The translations under genes and the position numbers were made by a program. DNA of 64,000 nt. Origin: Sporomusa sphaeroides DSM 2875 (GTDB lineage: Bacteria > Bacillota > Negativicutes > Sporomusales > Sporomusaceae). Numbering within the stretch: position 1 is the first letter of the stretch; each line of letters opens with the position of its first letter. Shown one piece after another: positions 52,307 to 60,376 of this stretch. The stretch lies in the NCBI RefSeq assembly GCF_001941975.2, contig NZ_CP146991.1, positions 1,536,524 to 1,600,523 on the forward strand. The letters are read 5' to 3'. The notes beneath the pieces were generated by a model. The model did not search any database and was not told where the DNA came from. It worked only from the letters and a program-made list of their open reading frames with translations.

Positions 52307-52810
52307 TTACGGTTTGTGTATAGTTTTTTGTAAGAAAGTTGTTTCCAAAAAATCAGCCATTGGAGCAGGGTCATTAACAGAGAAATGCGGCACATCATCA
52401 TACAGCATGGTATCAGATGCCAGGGCAAATAGCTCATCCTTTAAACACAACGGGCTTTCACAGGCTTCTTTGCGAAATACTTCAATCCTGCATGTACTTT
52501 CACGTTTATAGCCTTCGGTAAAGATAATATCAACACCGCTGATATGGGCAGCTACCTCCTCAAGCAATAATTCTTTGTCCACCTTCTTTATCATTGCCAT
52601 TTTTTCCGGTGATGATATGCAGACAATGTCCGCTCCTGCTTGGGCATGACGCCAGGTGTCTTTGCCTGGTTTGTCAATGTCGAAACCATGGACATCATGC
52701 TTTATCGTAGCCACTCTATAGCCACGCTGTTTGATTTCCCGGATTAATTTTTCCAAGTAGGTAGTTTTGCCGCAATCAGAACGTCCTACAATTGAGATTA
52801 CTGGAATCAT
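52307..52810 (-). CDS. mobB: Molybdopterin-guanine dinucleotide biosynthesis protein MobB
   Basis: 167 residues, P-loop GTPase. Walker A GRSDCGKTTYLEKL at the N-terminus, TIKHDVHGFDIDKPGKDTWRH with the family's HD/DT residues, and a conserved FTEGYKRE segment. It assists MobA in adding GMP to molybdopterin, giving the bis-MGD cofactor of formate dehydrogenases. It is divergent from fdhF (269-base gap). The C-terminus is standard. Confidence 0.92.
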   Translation of the reverse strand: MIPVISIVGRSDCGKTTYLEKLIREIKQRGYRVATIKHDVHGFDIDKPGKDTWRHAQAGADIVCISSPEKMAMIKKVDKELLLEEVAAHISGVDIIFTEGYKRESTCRIEVFRKEACESPLCLKDELFALASDTMLYDDVPHFSVNDPAPMADFLETTFLQKTIHKP

Positions 52811-52922
52811 GGCGTAATTTACCCCTTTTCCCTATTATTTGCATTACTTTTATTATAAGTGCACCATGAATATTCGTGCAAGCCATTAGTAAAATCAGTT
52901 AGCAAAAGTATCCGGACAGACT

Positions 52923-52942
52923 TTGTGAAATTTTTTTCAAAA
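52923..52942. promoter_or_regulatory. Palindrome upstream of fdhF promoter
   Basis: TTGTGAAATTTTTTTCAAAA: half-sites TTGTGAAA and TTTCAAAA around TTTT, 7 of 8 positions symmetric. It ends 4 bases before the -35 element. It resembles one arm of a Rex site but the spacing is two bases too long, so the cognate protein is open. Confidence 0.35.
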
Positions 52943-52946
52943 TCCA

Positions 52947-52976
52947 GCAGGAGTTTCTTGACCAAGGATGGAATAA
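52947..52976 (+). promoter_or_regulatory. Sigma-H-like promoter of fdhF
   Basis: GCAGGAGTT (52947-52955), 12-base spacer, ATGGAATAA (52968-52976): one mismatch to RNAGGAWWW-N12-RNNGAATWW (G in the third last -35 position). The start would be near 52983. Confidence 0.55.
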
Positions 52977-53079
52977 AATCAGAAGATTAAAATTTTTATC
53001 TCAAAGGGCAATAATTCCGTACTGAACTGCATGGAAAGCTTACCCAAATGTTAAATGACTAAATTAGGAGGGAAGAATT

Positions 53080-55221
53080 TTGGAGAAGGTTTTAACAGTT
53101 TGCCCGTATTGTGGTGCTGGCTGCCAAATGTACCTGCTGGTAGAAGATGGCAGTGTGATTGGCGCTGAAGCGGCAAACGGACACATCAATGAAGGTGAGC
53201 TGTGTCTAAAGGGCCACTATGGCTGGGATTTTCTGAATGACACCAAAATTTTGAGTAAGCGTTTAACCAAACCGCTGCTCAGGCATGACAGAAGTGAGGA
53301 GTTTCATGAAGTGGAATGGGATGAAGCTCTGGATTTTGTCGCCGACAGGCTGAAAGCCATCAGGGACAAACATGGTCCTGATGCCATTATGGGCACAGGC
53401 TCAGCCCGGGGTATGGGCAATGAACCCAACTATCTCATGCAAAAATTTATGCGCGCAGTGATCGGCACCAACAATGTCGACCATTGCGCCCGTGTTTGAC
53501 ACGCTCCCTCTGTAGCCGGTCTGGCTACTACATTTGGCAGTGGAGCGATGACCAACTCCATACCGGAAATCGAAGATGCTACCTGTTTATTTATCTTTGG
53601 CTATAATGGTGCCGATTCCCATCCGCTGGTGGCCCGCCGCATTCTGAAAGCCAAAGAAAAAGGGGCCAAAATTATTGTTGTTGACCCCCGTAAAACGGAA
53701 GCCGCCCGGATTGCCGACTTATGGCTGCCCATTAAAAATGGTTCCAATATGGCGGCAGTCAATAGTTTTGCCAACCTCATTTTAACCAAAGGCTGGGAAA
53801 ACAAGGAATACATTGAGAAATATACCGAAGGTTTCGAAGATTACAGAAAAATGGTGGCTAAGTATACACCTGAGTATGCTCAGCAAATCACCGGTATTGA
53901 GCCGAAGCTTGTTGAGCAGGCTATGGAAATTTACGCTAAATCTGACAGGTCCTTTATCCTCTATGGCATGGGGGTAACACAATACAACCAGGCGGTAGAT
54001 GTGGTTAAAGGCTTAGGCTCGTTATGTCTTCTGACAGGACAAATTGCCAAACCCAGTTCCGGCATTGGTCCGGTACGCGGGCAAAATAATGTGCAGGGTG
54101 CCTGCGACATGGGGGCCTTGCCTAATGTATTCCCCGGTTATCAGGCAGTTACCGATCCGGCCAACCGGAAAAAGTTTGCCGAAGCGTGGGGCGTGGAAAG
54201 CTTGCCGGAGAAACCAGGCTATACGCTGACCGATGTTCCTCATTGTGCTGAGGAAGGCAAACTCAAGGCTTTCTATATTATCGGTGAAGATCCGGTGCAA
54301 AGTGATCCGGATGCTGCCGGTGTGAGAAAAGCGCTGGATGAGCTTGAACTGGTTATTGTTCAGGATATTTTCATGAATAAAACGGCGCTGCATGCCGATG
54401 TTATCCTGCCTGCCACTTCCTGGGGCGAGCATGGCGGCGTATTCAGCGGTGCCGATCGCAGATTCCAGCGCTTCCGTAAAGCGGTGGAGGCTAAAGGCGA
54501 CGTTAAGGACGACTGGGTGATTATTTGCGAATTAGCCGAACGTTTTGGCTATGAAATGAACTATAAAAATACCGAGGAAATCTGGAGTGAAATGATCAGC
54601 TTGTGTCCGAGCTTTGCCGGTGCTACGTATGAGAGAATTGAGCAGCTCGGCAGTATTCAGTGGCCGTGCCGTACGGTAGAGGATACCGGTACTCCGTATT
54701 TATTCAAAGGCAATGTGTTCCAGACTCCCAGCAAGAAGGGGAACTTCTTTGCCGCCGAGTGGCGGCCACCGGTGGAACGGCCTGATGCTGAGTATCCGCT
54801 GGTATTGTCTACTGTACGGGAAGTAGGTCATTATTCAGCACGTACGATGACAGGCAATTGCTGGGGTCTTGCGAAACTGGCCGATGAACCGGGCTATCTC
54901 CAGATTAATCCGGCAGATGCTGATAAACTTGGTATTATTGATGAGGAGCTTGTGCGGGTGACTACCAGGCGCGGCTCGGTTATTACCAGAGCTTTGGTAA
55001 CCGACCGGGTGGGTGCAGGTGTTGTTTATATGACTTATCAATGGTGGATTGGGGCCTGTAACGAACTTACTATTCATGTAGTGGACCCTATTTCCAAAAC
55101 ACCTGAATATAAGTATTGCGCGGTCAAAGTAGAAGCTATTACAGACCAGAAACAGGCTGAAGAAGAGCTTATTGCGGCATACAATGATCTTAAACGCAAA
55201 ATGGGTGCTGTCGTTTCTTAA
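53080..55221 (+). CDS. fdhF: Selenocysteine-containing formate dehydrogenase FdhF (in-frame TGA)
   Basis: 713 residues if TGA 53497-53499 is read as selenocysteine (residue 140). Upstream: [4Fe-4S] motif CPYCGAGC and GELCLKGHYGWDF. Around the TGA: NNVDHCARV-U-HAPSVAGL, the active-site context of formate dehydrogenase H. Downstream: bis-MGD-binding molybdopterin oxidoreductase domains with GPVRGQNNVQGACDMG, MNKTALHADVILPATSWGEHGG and the C-terminal dinucleotide-binding domain (STVREVGHYSARTMTGN). A SECIS hairpin follows the TGA (53512-53528). Start TTG 53080 with AGGAGGGAAG. It should be the CO2-reducing subunit of the HDCR-type complex. Gene callers will split it at 53499 and restart at 53548. 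Confidence 0.95.
53497..53528 (+). promoter_or_regulatory. Selenocysteine codon and SECIS element in fdhF
   Basis: TGA (53497-53499), 12 bases, then GTAGCC (53512-53517), loop GGTCT (53518-53522), GGCTAC (53523-53528). Stem of 6 bp, perfect. The GGUCU apical loop and the distance from UGA match the well-known SECIS of E. coli fdhF, recognised by SelB. Confidence 0.92.
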
Positions 55222-55461
55222 TAATGTTTTGCTGCAGGATTGATGTGTATCGATTAATAAAGCTCAAGCCTTAGCTGGTTGTTCAGACAATGCCAGGCTA
55301 AATCAGAACTGCTAAACATGCGAGCCGTAATTTGCCGGGGATAATGATAATCCGGTGAATGTTGCGGCGCAAACGGTATGATAAAGTTTGGCTGATTTCG
55401 CTAAATAGTTCTCCCGGCGTTTTATATAAATCACGAGTTTTATAAAAAGGGGAGAATTAAG
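55222..55461. other. Gap between the two fdhF genes
   Basis: 240 bases, no gene seen. It holds an imperfect hairpin (55271-55301: TTAGC/GCTAA, TGG/CCA and TTGT/ACAA in one stem) and, near the right end, AAAAGGGGAGAA, the Shine-Dalgarno of the second fdhF. No sigma-H-like element found; the second gene may depend on read-through. Confidence 0.45.
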
Positions 55462-57603
55462 TTGAAGAAAGTATTGACAGTATGCCCGTATTGTGGGTCA
55501 GGATGCCAATTATACCTTTGTGTTGAAGACAACCGGGTTGTTGGGGCTGAACCTGCAAACGGACCAATCAATGAAGGTGAACTATGCTTAAAAGGCCACT
55601 ATGGCTGGGATTTTTTAAACGACACAAAAATCTTGAGTAAACGCCTTACCAAACCCATGCTTAGATACACCCGCAGTGAACCCTTACGCGAGGTTGAATG
55701 GGACGAAGCACTGGACTATGTAGCCGGCAAACTTAAAACTATCAAAGAGCAATATGGACCGGATGCCATTATGGGCACAGGCTCCGCCAGGGGAACAGGC
55801 AATGAAACCAATTATGTGATGCAGAGATTCATGCGCGCGGTTATTGGTACTAACAATGTTGATCATTGTGCCCGGGTGTGCCATGGACCTTCTGTCGCTG
55901 GTCTGACAGCTATATTTGGCAGTGGAGCCATGTCCAACTCAATACCTGAGATCGAAGATGCCGATTGCTTGCTGATTTTTGGTTACAATGCGGCAGACGC
56001 ACATCCGCTGGTGGCAAAACGGATTTTACGTGCCAAGCAAAAAGGAGCTAAGATTATTGTTGTAGATCCGCGCAAAACTGAGGCGGCGCGCATTTCGGAC
56101 TTGTGGCTGCAACTTAAAAATGGTTCCAATATGGCTCTGGTAAATAGTTTTGCCAATATTATTTTAGCTAAAGGCTGGCACAATGACTATTTTATTAATA
56201 ATTTTACTGAAGGCTTTGCCGAATATTGCAACACGGTAAAGAAATACACGCCGGAATATGCTCAGGCCATAACCGGGATTGAGCCGGATTTAGTAGAAGC
56301 AGCCATGAAAATCTATACTCATTCCAAGAACTCTTTTATCTTGTGGGGAATGGGGGTAACGCAATTCGGCCAGGCGGTTGACGTGGTAAAAGGACTGGGT
56401 TCGTTATGTCTTTTAACCGGCCAGATTGGCAAGCCGAGCTCCGGTGTTGGGCCTGTACGCGGTCAAAATAACGTACAGGGAGCCTGTGATATGGGCGCAT
56501 TGCCTAATATCTATCCAGGCTATCAGGCAGTCACCGATGCCGCCAACCGCAAAAAGTTTGCCAAGGCCTGGGGTGTGGAGACTTTACCGGATAAAATCGG
56601 CTTTACTATAACTGAGGTTCCCCATGCTGTTGCCGCAGGCAAGCTAAAAGCCTTCTACATTATTGGTGAAGACCCGGTGCAAAGCGATCCAGATTCAGGC
56701 GGTTTGAAAAAGGCGCTTAATGATTTGGAATTTGTAATAGTTCAGGACATATTTATGAACAAAACGGCGCTGTATGCCGATGTTATCCTGCCGGCCACTT
56801 CCTGGGGTGAACATGGCGGCGTATTCAGCGGGGCTGACCGTCGCTTCCAACGCTTTAGAAAAGCTGTTGACGCCAAAGGAGATGTTAAAGATGACTGGGT
56901 CATTATCGGCGAACTGGCAAAGCGATTCGGTTATGAGCTAACTTATAAAAATACTGAAGCAATTTGGAATGAAATGATTAGCTTATGCCCGAGCTATGCT
57001 GGCGCAACTTATGAAAAAATGGAGCGCCAGGGCAGTGTGCAATGGCCTTGCCGTACCCTGGAGGACCCCGGTACCGATTATTTATTCAAAGGGAATATAT
57101 TCCAAACCACCAGTAAAAAGGGAATTTTCTTTGCCACTGAGTGGAGGGCACCGGCAGAGGTGCCGGATGAACAATACCCCATAGTTCTATGTACTGTCCG
57201 CGAAGTGGGGCATTATTCCTCCCGGACGATGACTGGCAACTGCTGGGGGCTGTCTCAGCTGGCTGACGAACCCGGTTATGTTCAGATTAGTGTTGAAGAT
57301 GCTGCCCGGTTGGATATTGAAGATGAACAACTGATGCGTGTTACCTCGCGGCGCGGGTCAGTAATCTCACGAGCCCGAGTTAGTGACCGGGTAAAAGCGG
57401 GAGCCGTATATATGACCTATCAATGGTGGATAGGGGCCTGTAATGAACTTACTATTGATAACCTTGATCCGATTTCAAAAACGCCTGAATACAAATATTG
57501 TGCAGTGAAACTGGAGGCAATTGCGGATCAGGAGGAAGCAGAACGGCAGCTTATTGCCAGCTACAATGACCTGAAACGCAAAATGGGTGCCGAAGTGTCT
57601 TAA
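55462..57603 (+). CDS. Cysteine-containing formate dehydrogenase FdhF paralogue
   Basis: 713 residues, the same length as the selenoprotein, highly similar throughout. CPYCGSGC for the [4Fe-4S] cluster; at residue 140 the codon is TGC (55879-55881): NNVDHCARV-C-HGPSVAGL. Other motifs as in the neighbour (GPVRGQNNVQGACDMG, ILPATSWGEHGG). Sec/Cys pairs of FdhF are known from the HDCR of Acetobacterium woodii, where the Cys form is made when selenium is scarce. Start TTG 55462. Followed closely by the Fe-S and hydrogenase subunits, so it is operon-linked. Confidence 0.95.
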   Translation: MKKVLTVCPYCGSGCQLYLCVEDNRVVGAEPANGPINEGELCLKGHYGWDFLNDTKILSKRLTKPMLRYTRSEPLREVEWDEALDYVAGKLKTIKEQYGPDAIMGTGSARGTGNETNYVMQRFMRAVIGTNNVDHCARVCHGPSVAGLTAIFGSGAMSNSIPEIEDADCLLIFGYNAADAHPLVAKRILRAKQKGAKIIVVDPRKTEAARISDLWLQLKNGSNMALVNSFANIILAKGWHNDYFINNFTEGFAEYCNTVKKYTPEYAQAITGIEPDLVEAAMKIYTHSKNSFILWGMGVTQFGQAVDVVKGLGSLCLLTGQIGKPSSGVGPVRGQNNVQGACDMGALPNIYPGYQAVTDAANRKKFAKAWGVETLPDKIGFTITEVPHAVAAGKLKAFYIIGEDPVQSDPDSGGLKKALNDLEFVIVQDIFMNKTALYADVILPATSWGEHGGVFSGADRRFQRFRKAVDAKGDVKDDWVIIGELAKRFGYELTYKNTEAIWNEMISLCPSYAGATYEKMERQGSVQWPCRTLEDPGTDYLFKGNIFQTTSKKGIFFATEWRAPAEVPDEQYPIVLCTVREVGHYSSRTMTGNCWGLSQLADEPGYVQISVEDAARLDIEDEQLMRVTSRRGSVISRARVSDRVKAGAVYMTYQWWIGACNELTIDNLDPISKTPEYKYCAVKLEAIADQEEAERQLIASYNDLKRKMGAEVS
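55879..55909 (+). promoter_or_regulatory. SECIS-like relic hairpin in the Cys paralogue
   Basis: At the place matching the SECIS of the selenoprotein gene, CTGTC (55892-55896) pairs with GACAG (55905-55909), and the loop GCTGGTCT still contains GGTCT. The active-site codon is TGC, so the hairpin has no coding function here. It may be a remnant of a Sec ancestor or constrained by the protein sequence. Confidence 0.5.
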
Positions 57604-57643
57604 AATAAAACAGGAAGCGTAGCTTCTTGAAAGGGAGGTAAAT

Positions 57644-58189
57644 ATGGAGAAGTTAAGCCCGTTTGTTGTTGGGGACGGGGAGAAATGTATCGGCTGCAAG
57701 GCCTGTGAGGTTGCCTGCCATGCATCCCATAATGTAAAAGGGATTACGGCGGGAAACATTGATACTCCGGTATTCCCCAAATTATTTGTCACCCGGGTGG
57801 AGGAAGTAACCATGCCGGTACAGTGTCATCATTGTGAAGATGCCCCTTGTGCCCAGGCTTGTCTGGAAAAGGCCATTTATTTTGCCGGGGACAAAGTACT
57901 GATTCATACCGAAAAATGCAAAGGCTGTAAAGACTGCCTGGTAGCCTGTCCGTTCGGTGCCGTGGAGCTTGTACCGCAGTTTGTTAACGGCAGGGAAGTC
58001 ATTCAGGAAAACCTAGGTAAACCACTGCTGTATGGCAACAAATGCGATTTGTGTCATACCCGGCCCAATGGCCCCATCTGTGTTGAAATATGCCCGGAAC
58101 AAGCCTTGCGTTTGGTGGAGCCTCATAAGGAAAAAAAAGAGAAGAATAGAAAAGCAGTTGCCACTATTGTCGGCATGTTTAAGAAATAG
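57644..58189 (+). CDS. HycB-like 4x[4Fe-4S] electron-transfer subunit (first)
   Basis: 181 residues with four [4Fe-4S] motifs in HycB/DmsB order: CIGCKACEVACH, CHHCEDAPCAQAC, CKGCKDCLVACP and CDLCHTRPNGPICVEICP. It should connect formate dehydrogenase with the hydrogenase in the HDCR-type complex, as HycB2/HycB3 do in A. woodii. 40 bases after fdhF, Shine-Dalgarno GGGAGG. The basic C-terminal tail has KEKKEKNRK. Confidence 0.92.
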   Translation: MEKLSPFVVGDGEKCIGCKACEVACHASHNVKGITAGNIDTPVFPKLFVTRVEEVTMPVQCHHCEDAPCAQACLEKAIYFAGDKVLIHTEKCKGCKDCLVACPFGAVELVPQFVNGREVIQENLGKPLLYGNKCDLCHTRPNGPICVEICPEQALRLVEPHKEKKEKNRKAVATIVGMFKK

Positions 58190-58201
58190 GAGGTGAGTAC
58201 T

Positions 58202-59572
58202 ATGCAATATACGATTGAAATTGATCAGGAATTATGTACCGGATGTCAACGCTGTACCGAGGTCTGTCCGGTGGGAGCTATCGGCGGGCCGGAAGGTATG
58301 TCAGTAGATATTAATTATGATAAATGTTGTTTTTGCGGTCAGTGTGTGCAGGTTTGCAGCGCATACCAGGAATACAAATCAGAGACCAGCGCGCCGCGCG
58401 AAACCAAGCTGAAAAACCGCGGTTTATTAGAAAGTGTGAAAGAACCGCTGTTTGCCGCTCATAATATGGGCCATGCACAAAAAGTATGGGAAGCCCTTAA
58501 CAATCCTGAGGTAGTGACCATGGTGCAATGTGCTCCGGCTGTCAGGGTGGGCCTGGCTGAAGATTTTGGTATGGAATCAGGCAAACTGGTTGATGGCAAA
58601 ATGATTAGCGCGCTCAGAAAACTTGGGTTTGATAAAGTATATGATACCAACTTTACTGCCGACCTGACCATTATGGAAGAAGGCAGTGAGTTAATCAAGC
58701 GGATACAGGAAAATGGTGCATTGCCTATGTTTACCTCCTGTTGTCCGGCGTGGGTCAAATATGTGGAGCAGGAACAATTTGAGCTTCACGAAAACCTGTC
58801 TACCTGTAAATCGCCGCAGCAAATGGCCGGCGCATTGTTTAAGACTTACGGCGCCCAGGTAGATAAGCTGGATCCTAAGAAAATAGTCAGTGTATCAGTT
58901 ATGCCCTGTACGGCCAAAAAGTTTGAGGCATCCCGGCCGGAAATGAAATCAAGCGGCAGCCAGGATGTTGACCTTGTTTTGACAACCAGAGAACTGGCCA
59001 ATTTAATTAAGCATGCCGGCATCGACTTTAAGAATCTTGAACCCAGCCAGCCGGATTCCGTATTAGGGGCTTATACCGGCGCCGGCCATATATTTGGCGT
59101 TACCGGCGGAGTTATGGAAGCCGCGCTGCGCACAGGCTATGAGCTGATTACCGGCAAAGCGCTTGATGATATAAACATTCTGGATGTGCGCTACAGCGAA
59201 GGCGTGAAGCGGGCTACCATTCAGGTCGGAGACCTGGCTGTCAAAACAGTGGTTGTTGCCGGACTGGCTAATGTGGGCCCCATTATTGAAGAAATAAAAA
59301 ATGGTACGGCTGATTTCCACTTTGTTGAAGTAATGGCTTGTCCGCAAGGCTGTATCAGCGGTGGCGGCCAGCCTAAAGTTCTCCTGGAAACTGAGCGCAA
59401 AGCTGTTTATGCCAGCCGGATGGCTTCCATGTATAAGCATGATGAGGAACTGCCCTTGAGAAAGTCGCATGAAAATCCTGAAGTTACCAAGCTGTACAAA
59501 GACTTTTTGGGCAAGCCGCTGGGACACAAATCTCACGACCTGCTGCATACCCATTATGTCAGGAGGGGATAA
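58202..59572 (+). CDS. hydA2: [FeFe]-hydrogenase HydA2, HDCR type
   Basis: 456 residues. N-terminal 2x[4Fe-4S] (CTGCQRCTEVCP, CCFCGQCVQVC), then the H-cluster domain with L1 TSCCPAW, L2 MPCTAKKFE and L3 ACPQGCISGGGQP. No NuoG-type N-terminal ferredoxin domains, so it is the short form that passes electrons to HycB subunits. It would oxidise H2 to drive CO2 reduction to formate. ATG 58202 follows GGAGGTGAG; GTG 58193 lies inside that site. The downstream hycB-like gene is 3 bases away. Confidence 0.94.
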   Translation: MQYTIEIDQELCTGCQRCTEVCPVGAIGGPEGMSVDINYDKCCFCGQCVQVCSAYQEYKSETSAPRETKLKNRGLLESVKEPLFAAHNMGHAQKVWEALNNPEVVTMVQCAPAVRVGLAEDFGMESGKLVDGKMISALRKLGFDKVYDTNFTADLTIMEEGSELIKRIQENGALPMFTSCCPAWVKYVEQEQFELHENLSTCKSPQQMAGALFKTYGAQVDKLDPKKIVSVSVMPCTAKKFEASRPEMKSSGSQDVDLVLTTRELANLIKHAGIDFKNLEPSQPDSVLGAYTGAGHIFGVTGGVMEAALRTGYELITGKALDDINILDVRYSEGVKRATIQVGDLAVKTVVVAGLANVGPIIEEIKNGTADFHFVEVMACPQGCISGGGQPKVLLETERKAVYASRMASMYKHDEELPLRKSHENPEVTKLYKDFLGKPLGHKSHDLLHTHYVRRG

Positions 59573-59575
59573 GAA

Positions 59576-60082
59576 ATGCTTAATACTGCTTTTGTGATCG
59601 GCAACCCTGACTTGTGTATCGGCTGTCGTACCTGTGAGATTGCCTGTGTGTTAGCGCATACCGAGAAAAAACTGGGTACTGAAGCAATTAAGGATGTACC
59701 GTTTGTACCCCGGTTATCTGTCGTAAAAACCGAAGATGTCAGTGTTCCCATACAATGCCGCCAATGTGAAGATGCGCCTTGTGCGGAAGCCTGCCCGGAA
59801 AAAGCTATTGTTCAGCGTGAGCAAACCATTTATGTACTTGCCAACAAATGTGTTGGCTGTAAAAACTGTTTGATGGCCTGCCCGATCGGGGCTGTGTACC
59901 TGACGCGGGTGGAAGAGAATCCTTGTCAAAAGACAGCTTACAAATGTGATTTGTGCATTGAAACGCCTGAAGGTCCTCAGTGTATAAAAAAGTGCCCGAC
60001 CAAAGCGTTGTCGCTTGTTTTGCCTGAGTCTATCACGAGCAGCATTAAAGCAAAACGTACTAATGCAGTAAGAAACGCTTAA
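59576..60082 (+). CDS. HycB-like 4x[4Fe-4S] electron-transfer subunit (second)
   Basis: 168 residues with four [4Fe-4S] motifs: CIGCRTCEIACV, CRQCEDAPCAEACP, CVGCKNCLMACP and CDLCIETPEGPQCIKKCP. Paralogous to the gene at 57644. The pair of HycB-like proteins flanking hydA2 is the composition of HDCR in A. woodii. It ends the operon, before a strong terminator. Shine-Dalgarno AGGAGGGGA before ATG 59576. Confidence 0.92.
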   Translation: MLNTAFVIGNPDLCIGCRTCEIACVLAHTEKKLGTEAIKDVPFVPRLSVVKTEDVSVPIQCRQCEDAPCAEACPEKAIVQREQTIYVLANKCVGCKNCLMACPIGAVYLTRVEENPCQKTAYKCDLCIETPEGPQCIKKCPTKALSLVLPESITSSIKAKRTNAVRNA

Positions 60083-60111
60083 CAACTCCCGGCTAGGATA
60101 TATGACTAATA

Positions 60112-60151
60112 GAAAAAGCTGCGGCACTCTCTAGTGCTGCAGCTTTTTTTG
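60112..60151 (+). terminator. Terminator of the HDCR-type operon
   Basis: AAAGCTGC-GCACT pairs with AGTGC-GCAGCTTT with one internal mismatch around a CTCT-like loop, followed by a run of seven T. A classic rho-independent terminator. Confidence 0.9.
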
Positions 60152-60376
60152 TGTTAACAGAAAGTATAACTTTTTTTTTAAGCAGGATAAGAGCAGCATC
60201 GACTTTTGCCGAAGCCGCGCTGTAAAAAGTAAAGAGGAGCATTGGAACGATTTGGTGCTTCTTCTATTTATTTAGAAGGATTTCTATATTTTTATTAGAA
60301 TCAAAAAAATATGTGGGAATTTCGACATTAAAGGGGTATTAGGCAAAAAATGTGTTAAAGAAGGAGGCCACGGCAT
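60152..60376. other. Gap between HDCR operon and glcE
   Basis: No gene seen. It contains a T-run at 60171, a G/C patch around 60205-60225, a sigma-H-like promoter (60275-60303) and the Shine-Dalgarno AAGGAGGCC before glcE. Confidence 0.5.
60275..60303 (+). promoter_or_regulatory. Sigma-H-like promoter of glcE
   Basis: GAAGGATTT (60275-60283), 11-base spacer, TTAGAATCA (60295-60303). The -35 is a full match to RNAGGAWWW; the -10 has GAAT with mismatches at the first and one of the last positions. The start would be near 60310. Confidence 0.45.

Larger units (their letters stand above)
52811..53079. other. Divergent gap between mobB and fdhF
   Basis: No gene seen. On the plus strand it holds a 20-bp imperfect palindrome (52923-52942), a sigma-H-like promoter (52947-52976) and a leader of about 95 bases ending with the Shine-Dalgarno AGGAGGGAAG. 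The mobB promoter must lie in the left part, which is A/T-rich. Confidence 0.5.

Noticed and set aside
53497-53547. Premature stop that would make fdhF a pseudogene
   Set aside because: The TGA is at the active-site codon, the frame is intact on both sides, the Cys paralogue has TGC there, and a SECIS hairpin follows.
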